Shown here piece by piece: positions 48,701 through 49,417 of a stretch of 64,000 bases of DNA. Source of the stretch: Fragum whitleyi (Eukaryota > Mollusca > Bivalvia > Cardiida > Cardiidae); NCBI GenBank assembly GCA_948146395.1, contig OX411552.1, forward strand, positions 54,052,399-54,116,398, written 5' to 3'. Made by a program: the position numbers and the translations under genes. The notes under the pieces were generated by a model. That model saw nothing but the letters and a program-made list of their open reading frames with translations, did not search any database and was not told the origin of the DNA. Positions within the stretch are counted from its first letter, which is position 1. Each line of letters starts with the position of its first letter.

Positions 48701-49002
48701 AAGGATTCATGCCATATCACAGGAAAAGGAGTCTTAATGATAATTTACTTGAAATAAGTCTAATGGCCACAAATATGGCCCAAACTTGGTGAAACTTGGT
48801 TTCATGTAAAAAACTATCTTCTTTAAGACATCTGCCTTTTTACTTGATGTGATGTTCAAGTAATCAATGAGAGTCAGGTGAGCGATCTAGGACCATCATG
48901 GTCCTCTTGTTTATTCACAGTTTAGCCAAGCAAGTGGCAAGATCAGAATCGGAACCTAACCTTGGGGAAGTGACGCAGCCAAGTAGATCAACTGTTATCT
49001 GA
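6650..49002 (+). CDS. sowah: SOWAH-family ankyrin-repeat protein gene (5' partial, two C-terminal isoforms)
   Basis: Summed over the visible exons, the short isoform has 406 codons plus stop and the long isoform 455 codons plus stop, after the two bases that complete a split first codon. All exon phases join without a frame break. Domain order is that of sosondowah proteins: the end of the N-terminal winged-helix domain (FKNYVNELATIK, LLVLKKKYR), a Ser-rich linker, the LDPLEKEWIV block, two ankyrin repeats (TALHWACKHG; GYTPLHIAAIHG) and IRDYSGKKAKQYL. Vertebrates have four paralogues (SOWAHA-D); which is closest cannot be decided. Function is poorly known in the family. Exons: 6650-6711, 7192-7321, 9013-9152, 12214-12366, 14414-14464, 15087-15200, 16117-16119, 17432-17434, 19164-19253, 21953-21955, 24079-24081, 25401-25473, 25999-26396 or -26079, then 45208-45243, 45837-46063, 46718-46836, 48921-49002. 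Confidence 0.88.
6712..7191 (+). other. Intron
   Basis: GT-AG intron with donor gtaggt and acceptor ttattttaaag. It carries a member of the CAGTTGTAACT palindrome family at about 6893-6950. Nothing else is seen. Confidence 0.7.
7192..7321 (+). CDS. sowah: SOWAH exon: LKKKYR strand and start of linker
   Basis: Begins in phase 0 with QGEKLLVLKKKYRPDS, completing the winged-helix domain. It continues with GGGAVDWDKSRASSEPPTAQ and ends in phase 1 at a GTAAGC donor. The basic KKKYR strand at this position is the most recognisable part of the domain. Confidence 0.88.
7653..7838. mobile_element. MITE with AGAGGGAGTATTT termini
   Basis: Ends CAGATAGAGGGAGTATTT and AAATACTCCCTCTTATCTG are inverted. 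The centre has another inverted repeat (ATTTGAATCGT.. with ATTCAATTTGAATCAAAT). Related copies lie at about 26627-26810 and 36861-37047. Confidence 0.75.
7905..8151 (+). mobile_element. piggyBac-like MITE copy 1 (TTAA flanks)
   Basis: Flanked by TTAA on both sides, with inverted ends CCCTTGTCATGCTGA and TCAGCATGTCAAGGG. TTAA duplications and ends starting CCC are hallmarks of piggyBac-type elements. An internal near-palindrome TGCACATATGTGCAG is present. No ORF of its own. Confidence 0.82.
8274..8746 (+). mobile_element. Pearl/Helentron-like element, CCACTGG type
   Basis: Head AGCTCCACTGGCTAAAGGCCAG is followed by TATTGTCATGG and a GTGTGTCC leader. Tail AAGCCAGTGGAGCAATA is followed by the hairpin AGGCC-ctgttt-GGCCT and CTTG. 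The tail arm is the inverted copy of the head arm. Confidence 0.8.
9013..9152 (+). CDS. sowah: SOWAH exon: Ser-rich linker
   Basis: The acceptor gtttaaacag at 9012 gives the frame continuous with the previous exon. A second AG four bases later would shift the frame. It reads DRPDGNVPSRVKSDGNLSAS and further Ser-rich residues, and ends in phase 0 at GTAAGA. It is low-complexity and probably disordered. Confidence 0.8.
9308..9675. mobile_element. hAT-like MITE, CAGGGCTTGTG termini
   Basis: Ends CAGGGCTTGTG and CACAAGCCCTG are inverted and flanked by ACTAAG on both sides (9302-9307 and 9676-9681), a 6-bp duplication. The interior has repeated GGGTCAAAA/TTTTGACCC motifs in both directions. Confidence 0.8.
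9903..10197 (+). mobile_element. Hairpin-headed element, ATACCCCC type
   Basis: Head CATACCCCC (run of C) folds on GAGGGGTATATAGG, followed by a GTCGGTCTGTCC leader. The 3' side has GGGGGGTATTAGTCAGC, the inverse of the head arm, then GCGGCGGTCTAG. It has the same design as the GTGAGC and CCACTGG types but a different terminal word. Confidence 0.6.
10488..12116 (+). mobile_element. Pearl/Helentron-like element, GTGAGC type, about 300-bp tandem core
   Basis: Head AGCTCACCTGAGCACGAAGTGCTCAAG (the pairing arm is slightly shortened), then a GTCCGTCTGTCC leader. The core has four near-identical 300-301 bp units starting at 10591, 10891, 11192 and 11493, plus degenerate partial units to about 12060. 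The tail TCAGGTGAGC precedes an AGGGCC-ctca-GGGTCCT hairpin and CTTG. High similarity between units suggests recent amplification or homogenisation. Confidence 0.85.
12214..12366 (+). CDS. sowah: SOWAH exon: charged/Ser-rich linker
   Basis: The acceptor is aatgttcctag and the donor gtgggt; phase 0 on both sides, 51 codons. It reads DSSVTPEEDNNMSVVSVKER and ends in RKKDLKK. It contains a basic KERAKHLNRM stretch. No domain is recognised. Confidence 0.82.
12367..14413 (+). other. Intron with Tyr/Cys-codon-like GTCTGT repeat and a CCACTGG-type element
   Basis: GT-AG intron. A degenerate element with a GTCTGTTTGTCTGTCTG leader (about 12385-12660) resembles the one at about 30255-30520. The CCACTGG-type element lies at 13114-14171. 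Sequence at 14180-14400 belongs to a family also seen at about 18780-19010 (ATAGACATGGT..ACTT..AAGATTGACT ends). Confidence 0.65.
13114..14171 (+). mobile_element. Pearl/Helentron-like element, CCACTGG type, five ~150-bp units
   Basis: Head AGCTCCACTGGCCGAAGGCC, then GTCCGTCTGTCCGTGTG. The core has five units of about 150 bp, each with a variant of 'aatgttccttgggtgaccct' (near 13255, 13410, 13560, 13715, 13860). Tail AAGCCAGTGGAGCGATA precedes the hairpin AGGCCC-tctt-GGACCT and TTTTG. Confidence 0.85.
14414..14464 (+). CDS. sowah: SOWAH 51-nt exon (17 residues)
   Basis: The acceptor follows a long T-rich tract (ttcttttttttcag) and the donor is GTAAGT. It reads SKDKDDGYESSSSGYVS, phase 0 on both sides. 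The DGYESSSSGYVS piece is joined directly to LDPLEKEW in the next exon, as in other SOWAH proteins where a Ser-rich stretch precedes the LDP(L)E block. Confidence 0.82.
14465..15086 (+). other. Intron with piggyBac-like MITE copy 2
   Basis: GT-AG intron in phase 0. The MITE at 14800-15038 (reverse orientation relative to copy 1) fills its 3' half, ending 48 bp before the next exon. Confidence 0.7.
14800..15038 (-). mobile_element. piggyBac-like MITE copy 2
   Basis: Ends CCCTTGTCATGCTGA and TCAGCATGACAAGGG, flanked by ATAA and TTAA. The internal order (ATATGTGCAGGCTGATG on the + strand) is the reverse of copy 1. Confidence 0.8.
15087..15200 (+). CDS. sowah: SOWAH exon: LDPLEKEW block before ankyrin repeats
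   Basis: 38 codons, phase 0 on both sides, acceptor cttgtattacag, donor GTAAGT. It reads LDPLEKEWIVTSSAADYHPM and ends in AKLKDFSG. The family block LDP.E..W....A..D...L..LL...P.L...KDF is clear. Joined straight to the exon at 19164, the DF..G(Y/F)T motif would be two residues short, which is why the two microexons downstream were sought. Confidence 0.9.
15412..15475 (+). repeat. tRNA-like SINE head
   Basis: GTGGTTAGAGTAGTGAACTTG resembles a tRNA A box with D-arm, and GGCTTGAGTCTC a B box, at normal spacing. Downstream non-tRNA sequence suggests a tRNA-derived SINE rather than a functional tRNA. Confidence 0.5.
15985..16055 (-). repeat. tRNA-like SINE head, minus strand
   Basis: On the minus strand, TGGTGGTAAAGGCACTAAAC (A-box-like) is followed about 30 nt later by GGTTTGAGCCC (B-box-like). 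A self-complementary GGGGCAGTGG/CCACTGC region lies further along it. Probably a degenerate tRNA-derived SINE. Confidence 0.5.
16117..16119 (+). CDS. sowah: Candidate 3-nt microexon 1 (GGG, Gly)
   Basis: The context is gctgtgcag, GGG, gtaagtatg: a good acceptor and a perfect donor three bases apart. TTTTCATG lies 16-23 nt upstream. Including it gives KDFSG-G, lengthening the loop before ankyrin repeat 1 by one of the two residues that family members have there. It is phase-neutral. No transcript evidence is available. Confidence 0.65.
16120..17431 (+). other. Intron with piggyBac-like MITE copy 3 and AATTGC hairpins
   Basis: GT-AG intron. The TTAA-flanked MITE lies at 16928-17175. A hairpin of the AAGAAATTG/CAATTTCTT family lies at about 17258-17320. 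The rest shows nothing recognisable. Confidence 0.6.
16928..17175 (-). mobile_element. piggyBac-like MITE copy 3
   Basis: Flanked by TTAA on both sides, ends CGCTTGTCATGTTGA and TCAGCATGACAAAGG. The internal GTGCATATGTGCAGGCTGAT marks reverse orientation. Confidence 0.78.
17432..17434 (+). CDS. sowah: Candidate 3-nt microexon 2 (TAT, Tyr)
   Basis: The context is cttacatttcag, TAT, gtaagtattt, with strong acceptor and donor. TTTTTCATG ends 31 nt upstream. It supplies the aromatic residue that stands between G and T(x)LHWA in the family (G-F/Y-T), giving GGYTALHWA. It is phase-neutral. Confidence 0.68.
17960..18209 (+). mobile_element. piggyBac-like MITE copy 4
   Basis: Ends CCCTTGTCATGCTGA and TCAGCATGACAAGGG. 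The flanking TTAA is degraded (TAAA and ATAA). Contains CCTGCACATATGTGCAGTCT. Confidence 0.78.
18631..19046. repeat. Palindromic element interrupted by an ACAGT-ended insertion
   Basis: The left half CTCAGTGCGAAATAGTTGTA and right half AGGCAGTTACTACTGTTTCA match the uninterrupted palindrome at 40648-40718. The insertion runs from about 18656 (ACAGTAAAACTTGCATG) to 19013 (AAGATTGACTGT). It contains Asn-like GAACGATTG and the ACCACTT..AAGTGGT inverted motif, related to 14180-14400. Confidence 0.55.
19164..19253 (+). CDS. sowah: SOWAH exon: ankyrin repeat 1
   Basis: 30 codons, phase 0 both sides. It reads TALHWACKHGRPEVVKLLMG and ends in NVNQRT. The TALHWA..HGR.E(V/L)..L signature is the SOWAH ankyrin repeat 1. 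The exon lacks the G-Y that should precede TALHWA and the two residues that should follow RT. These gaps match the microexon candidates on each side. Confidence 0.93.
20415..21731 (+). mobile_element. Pearl/Helentron-like element, AGTCCCC type, four ~161-bp units
   Basis: Head AGTCCCCTACCGGTGT folds on ACACCGGAGGGGACT, then a GTCTGTCCGTCC leader. Four units of about 161 bp start with GGATCC(C/T)GCGATAA-type sequence near 20535, 20697, 20858 and 21018. The tail AAGCCGGTAGGGGACT is followed by the hairpin GTGTTG-cata-CAACAC and ends near CTTG (21728-21731). The design matches the GTGAGC and CCACTGG types with different terminal words. Confidence 0.82.
21287..21427. mobile_element. Short TTAA-flanked MITE (CCCTTTC type), internal to another element
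   Basis: TTAA at both ends, with GGGAAAGGG before the right TTAA and a TCGTCTGCAGCAGCTTTCAAATGG stretch (split here: TCGTCTGCAG then CAGCTTTC). It is related to the longer copies at 43223-43452 and 44494-44722. Confidence 0.6.
21953..21955 (+). CDS. sowah: Candidate 3-nt microexon 3 (AAT, Asn)
   Basis: The context is cttcaccaacag, AAT, gtaagtagc, with TTTTCATG at 21931-21938. It follows ...NQRT and gives RT-N, where family members have RT-S or similar. It sits between two transposon insertions: one ends about 38 bp upstream and another begins 30 bp downstream, so only about 70 bp around it are free of insertions. Confidence 0.66.
21985..22583 (+). mobile_element. Chimeric pearl/Helentron-like element (CCACTGG head, two different tails)
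   Basis: Head AGCTCCACTGGCCGAAGGCCAG with ATTGTCATGG. At 22323-22358 there is a complete GTGAGC-type tail (TCAGGTGAGCGG, hairpin AGGGCC-attc-TGGTCCT, CTTG). At 22546-22583 there is the expected CCACTGG-type tail (AAGCCAGTGGAGCGATA, hairpin GGGCC-ctcta-GGGCC, TTTTG). No GTGAGC-type head is present. Confidence 0.75.
22998..23057. repeat. Poly-C and poly-A run
   Basis: A run of about 14 C after TATA is followed by about 28 A. Low complexity; its length is likely to vary. Confidence 0.9.
24079..24081 (+). CDS. sowah: Candidate 3-nt microexon 4 (GGG, Gly)
   Basis: The context is gttgtcatgcag, GGG, gtatgtata, with TTTCATG at 24061-24067. The donor (GTATGT) is weaker than in the other three. It gives RT-N-G joined to GYTPLHIAA, matching the RT.GGYT(A/P)LH pattern of the family in length and in Gly. 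Confidence 0.6.
24116..24530. mobile_element. TTAACGC-rich TIR element, compact copy
   Basis: The left end GGGTTAATTCAAG and the right end with TTAACGCCTGGG, CATTAAATGCAATAATA are related to the halves of the interrupted copies at 20055-21915 and 42826-43525. Inner motifs GTTAACATGTGCAGAG and TTAACGC recur in both orientations. Confidence 0.65.
24954..25310. repeat. Degenerate hAT-like element (CAGGGGTG start) with ACTTGTC inverted motifs
   Basis: Starts CAGGGGTGTGGAATTCTCAT. GGACAAGT and ACTTGTCC occur several times in both directions. The right end (GTGGAGAAATTCTTTATTCTG) is degraded. A partial relative lies at about 8760-8880. Both strands carry short ORFs here that are a by-product of the inverted structure. 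Confidence 0.45.
25401..25473 (+). CDS. sowah: SOWAH exon: ankyrin repeat 2
   Basis: Acceptor gtacatttcag and donor GTAAGT. It reads GYTPLHIAAIHGHEEIIELL then VQGF and ends in phase 1. The GYT.LH.AA.HGH..(I/V)..LLV signature is SOWAH ankyrin repeat 2. The first base of the next codon (A) joins AG in the following exon to give Lys. Confidence 0.93.
25474..25998 (+). other. Intron
   Basis: GT-AG intron joining phase 1 to phase 1. AT-rich, with no element recognised. Confidence 0.7.
25999..26396 (+). CDS. sowah: SOWAH composite terminal exon (short isoform C-terminus)
   Basis: The first 81 nt encode ADPNIRDYSGKKAKQYLRNS and ASSRAQ, the conserved end of ankyrin repeat 2 and its cap. The internal donor at 26080 (caac, then gtaagt) can splice out the rest. 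Reading on gives about 105 more residues to the TAA at 26394-26396: a Ser/Pro-rich tail with a degenerate internal duplication (PSEFRKVKGAEDL and PSDFRHVQSANFS). The tail stays open and has coding-like composition, so this is probably an alternative terminal exon with its own poly(A) site rather than intron retention. Confidence 0.88.
26080..26085 (+). promoter_or_regulatory. Internal 5' splice site inside the terminal exon
   Basis: A perfect GTAAGT after CAAC leaves the reading frame in phase 1 (base C). The next compatible acceptor found is 19.1 kb away at 45207, where the exon starts in the matching phase (C plus AA gives Gln). Choice between this donor and polyadenylation would switch the C-terminus. 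Confidence 0.7.
26397..27020 (+). other. Short-isoform 3' UTR region with hairpin MITE and AATAAA
   Basis: After the stop there is a reversed copy of the CGTCTGCAAC/AATTGCTT hairpin MITE (about 26405-26580; ACTGGTCTAATTTGAAG, then AAGAAATTGCTT pairing with AAGCAATTTCTT). An AGAGGGAGTATTT-ended MITE follows (about 26627-26810), and an AATAAA poly(A) signal at 27015-27020. Confidence 0.5.
28229..28392. repeat. Foldback element with ~60-bp arms
   Basis: The arms (TATAGGGATGAGTGTC… on the left and its near-complement ending GACACTCGTCCCCTATA) pair over about 60 bp each, including the nearly perfect TATAAAGTGCAATTGCC stretch. A short spacer lies around 28290-28330. Confidence 0.8.
28882..28941. 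promoter_or_regulatory. Two NF-kB-like sites in a CpG-containing pocket
   Basis: GGGGTTTTCCC (28882-28892) and GGGATTTCCCC (28931-28941) fit the GGGRNWYYCC consensus. The surrounding 28490-28910 has many more CG dinucleotides than neighbouring intron sequence. Function is not shown; it could be a chance match or part of an unrecognised repeat. Confidence 0.3.
29868..30252. mobile_element. MITE with ~90-bp terminal inverted repeats (TGTGACCCGTCACA)
   Basis: The left arm 29868-29961 (TTCTGATCTGAAT, TGCAAGAGTCATTC, AAATGTGATGCATAA, TGTGACCCGTCACA, AAGGGACCAT) is repeated in reverse at 30165-30252. Near the left arm lies a second inverted repeat (GTCAGACTGCGC with GCGCAGACTGAC, about 29988-30017). 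A partial copy is at 61113-61372 and a fragment at about 63790-63850. Short ORFs across it are incidental. Confidence 0.8.
30255..30520 (+). mobile_element. Degenerate hairpin-headed element with GTCTGT/GTCCATC leader
   Basis: GCCCCAGCAAGATCAGGGGT, then a TCTGTCCATCTATTTATCCG leader, and an AAGGTCAAGGTCATATGTCA motif. It is similar in order to 12385-12660. It ends near CATCTTGTTC. No coding. Confidence 0.5.
30774..33660 (+). mobile_element. Pearl/Helentron-like element, GTGAGC type, ~14 units of ~166 bp
   Basis: Head AGCTCACCTGAGCACGTAGT folds on GTGCTCATGTGAGCT; the leader is rich in GTCGTCGG/GTCCGTC. About 14 core units of roughly 166 bp contain CCCTACAGACTTGAAA, TTGGCATGGATGATCAG, AAATAGCTAAAAT and GGTGCGGAGCA. 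Two unit types alternate (AGGAGCCC and ACAAGCCC starts), making a dimer of about 332 bp over much of the array. The tail CTCAGGTGAGCGAC precedes the hairpin AGGGCC-aac-GGCCCT and CTTG. Confidence 0.88.
34530..34758 (+). mobile_element. Degenerate tail of a hairpin-headed element
   Basis: GGTCACAAGGTCAAAACTTG sequence resembles cores of other copies. CTCAAATGAGCGCTTA is a decayed GTGAGC arm, followed by the hairpin AGGACC-aat-GGTCCT and CTTG. No head was found. Confidence 0.55.
35190..35320. repeat. Palindromic GGGTACC/GCAAAC repeat
   Basis: GGCAAACAGTTTTCCAAC is mirrored by GAAAAACTATTTGC, and ACCCGCTTTGCATG by GTGCAAAGCAGGGT. Relatives lie at about 54590-54660 and 56930-57100. Confidence 0.55.
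35707..35961 (+). mobile_element. piggyBac-like MITE copy 5
   Basis: TTAA flanks, ends CCCTTGTCATGCTGA and TCAGCATGACAAGGG. It carries CCTGCACATATGTGCAGTCT. Close in sequence to copies 1 and 7. Confidence 0.85.
36861..37047. mobile_element. MITE related to the AGAGGGAGTATTT family
   Basis: ACAGACAGTAGGGGGTAAAT on the left and GAATACCCCCCTCCTTCTG on the right are inverted. GTACTCATTTGAATTGTC in the middle matches the 7653-7838 copy. Confidence 0.6.
37541..37804. mobile_element. MITE, GAGCCTGTG/ACATTTCCAACAATT termini, copy 1
   Basis: AAATAATTGAGCCTGTG…CATTTCCAACAATTT on the left pairs with its complement ending CAGGCTCAATTATTTT. A central inverted repeat (half GGTCAGACTGTGCA) lies at 37703-37732. 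Related copies: 44811-45052, 46277-46380 (partial) and 62858-63112. Confidence 0.82.
38682..38983 (+). mobile_element. Hairpin-ended element, AGCTCGGCT type
   Basis: Head AGCTCGGCTG; tail ATAGCCGAGCG followed by a GGCACC-attggggg-GGTGCT hairpin and TGTTG. It contains 'ttgaaacttggcacacat', like the cores of other types. Same design with a fourth terminal word. Confidence 0.6.
39280..40142 (+). mobile_element. Pearl/Helentron-like element, CCACTGG type, diverged
   Basis: Head AGCTCCACTGGCTGAAAGCCACTGG and a GTCCGTCGTGCG leader. Four degenerate units carry 'gggtgaccct' and 'ttattgtgat' with GGGCGGAGGTCATTTC. Tail AAGCCTGTGAAGCGACT precedes the hairpin AAGCC-attcat-GGCTT and CTAG. Confidence 0.78.
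40648..40718. repeat. Uninterrupted CAGTTATAACTGCC palindrome
   Basis: TCAGTGCAAAACAGTTATAA and its near-complement TTATTACTGTTTTGCACTGA flank CTGCCTATATGTTTATAGGCAG. It is the reference form for the split copies at 6024-6465 and 18631-19046. Confidence 0.8.
42050..42175. repeat. Repeat with GAAGACTGTTTTAAACAGTCTTC hairpin
   Basis: A central perfect hairpin (half GAAGACTGTTT) is flanked by AGAAAAGAAAT/ATTCTTTTCT. It matches the unit at about 10260-10325, including AACTTCAGAA-type and CTTTTC(T)(G/T)AAG(C/T)TGATCC flanks. Confidence 0.6.
42826..43525. mobile_element. TTAACGC-type TIR element, interrupted by a piggyBac-like MITE
   Basis: The left part (42826-42950: GTTGATTCATGTTTTTGA, TTTTATTGCATAAAAAAAT) and right part (43453-43525: AGCTGGATATTAACAGCACA, TTTTATGCAACAATG) match the 24.1-kb copy. 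The MITE at 43223-43452 sits between them. Confidence 0.6.
43223..43452 (+). mobile_element. piggyBac-like MITE, CCCTTTGCTG type, copy A
   Basis: TTAA on the left and ATAA on the right; ends CCCTTTGCTGTTTAA and ACAGGAAAGGG. A central hairpin AAGAAATTGCTTC/GACAAGCAATTTCTT and the CGTCTACAAAGCC, TTTGAATTTGGACAGGTCC block. Confidence 0.8.
44027..44273 (-). mobile_element. piggyBac-like MITE copy 6
   Basis: TTAA on both sides, ends ACCTTGTCACGCTGA and TCAGTATGACAAGGG, reverse internal order (ACATATGTGCAGGCTGATG). Confidence 0.82.
44494..44722 (+). mobile_element. piggyBac-like MITE, CCCTTTGCTG type, copy B
   Basis: Clean TTAA on both sides, ends CCCTTTGCTGTTTAA and ACGGGAAAGGG. Same internal hairpin and CGTCTGCAAAAGC block as copy A, to which it is very similar. 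Confidence 0.83.
44811..45052. mobile_element. MITE, ACATTTCCAACAATT termini, copy 2
   Basis: Left end GAACCTGTGAGTGACATTTC, right end GAAAAGTCACACACAGGGTC, inverted. Central repeat GGTCAGACTGTGCA-g-TGCACAGACTGGCC at about 44963-44993. It ends about 155 bp before the next SOWAH exon. Confidence 0.78.
45208..45243 (+). CDS. sowah: SOWAH long-isoform exon 1 (36 nt)
   Basis: Acceptor tttatatttcag, donor GTGAGA. With the C left by the 26079 donor it reads Q-LLVSSRLSSNS and leaves one base (G). Both junction phases match exactly. Small but bounded by good sites. Confidence 0.68.
45837..46063 (+). CDS. sowah: SOWAH long-isoform exon 2: Ser/Arg-rich
   Basis: Starts by completing GAA (Glu), then SNQFMRNSGGRRSNRSSALK and further SSWGSTEDLSGG, SPSVSPRNSAEPSPVSRRKG; ends in phase 0 at GTGAGT. 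Rich in Ser/Pro and Arg, with several RxxS-type and SP sites, so probably disordered and phosphorylated. No ATG-initiated gene start precedes it, which supports reading it as part of SOWAH. Confidence 0.78.
46277..46380. mobile_element. MITE, ACATTTCCAACAATT termini, copy 3 (partial)
   Basis: Left end GAGCCTGTGTGTGACATTTC and the CAGTCTGTGCA-tc-TGCACAGCCTG core are present; the right inverted end is missing. Confidence 0.6.
46718..46836 (+). CDS. sowah: SOWAH long-isoform exon 3
   Basis: Acceptor cctttgttgtag, donor GTAACT (weak at +5). It reads FSRDKELMPPPSGPYRGKNR then RAMPTSVSKESLMSEDKRL and leaves AG. Basic and Ser/Pro-rich. Confidence 0.72.
47213..47457 (+). mobile_element. piggyBac-like MITE copy 7
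   Basis: TTAA on both sides, ends CCCTTGTCATGCTGA and TCAGCATGACAAGGG. Contains CCTGCACATGTGTGCAGTCT. Confidence 0.85.
47635..48909 (+). mobile_element. Pearl/Helentron-like element, GTGAGC type, ~145-bp units
   Basis: Head AGCTCACCTGAGCACATCGT folds on GTGCTCAAGGTGAGCT; leader of GTCCGTCGTCC type. The core has about seven units with CACAAATATGG(T/A)CCAATC and GAAACTTGGTCAGAATGTT. Tail GTCAGGTGAGCGATC precedes the hairpin AGGACC-atcat-GGTCCT and CTTG. Confidence 0.87.
48921..49002 (+). CDS. sowah: SOWAH long-isoform last exon
   Basis: AG plus T gives Ser, then LAKQVARSESEPNLGEVTQP, SRSTVI and TGA (49000-49002). The acceptor ttattcacag sits 11 bp after the end of a transposon, so much of its upstream pyrimidine context comes from that element. 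The RSESEPNL motif resembles basophilic-kinase and 14-3-3 type sites; this is only a motif guess. Confidence 0.76.
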
Positions 49003-49417
49003 TCGGAACCTACACAAGACATAACAGTCAGCTCTACAAAACTTAACAGACGACACAATTTTAGACTGGTCCAAATTTGAAGATGTTGCAGACTGCATTT
49101 TTAGAAAAATAACATAGAATATGAAGAAACTGCTTGTTTTAAGCAATTTCTGCATTGTTTACTATGTATTATCTATGCCCCTCTTTGGTGGGCACTTTGC
49201 ACTTTTTAGTTGGTCTGTCGGTCGGTCGGTCCATTCGTAGACAGATTTTTTTGTCTGGAGCATATCTCAAGAAATATACAAGCTAGAATCATGAAACTTC
49301 ACAAACCATAAATCTACTCATCAAATTTGTGAGTTATTTCCCATTGTTGATTGACAAAAAATAGGCTATTGACCTGGTTTTATGTGAGGCATAAATGTTT
49401 TACAAACATCTATTGTT

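Larger units (their letters stand above)
46837..48920 (+). other. Intron filled by a MITE and a hairpin-headed element
   Basis: GT-AG intron. It holds piggyBac-like MITE copy 7 (47213-47457) and the 1.3-kb GTGAGC-type element (47635-48909), whose 3' end lies 11 bp before the next exon. Confidence 0.7.

Noticed and set aside
45208..49002. Separate downstream gene instead of a long SOWAH isoform
   Set aside because: No start codon or promoter-like region precedes 45208, and its first phase matches the internal donor at 26079/26080 exactly. It remains a possibility without transcripts.
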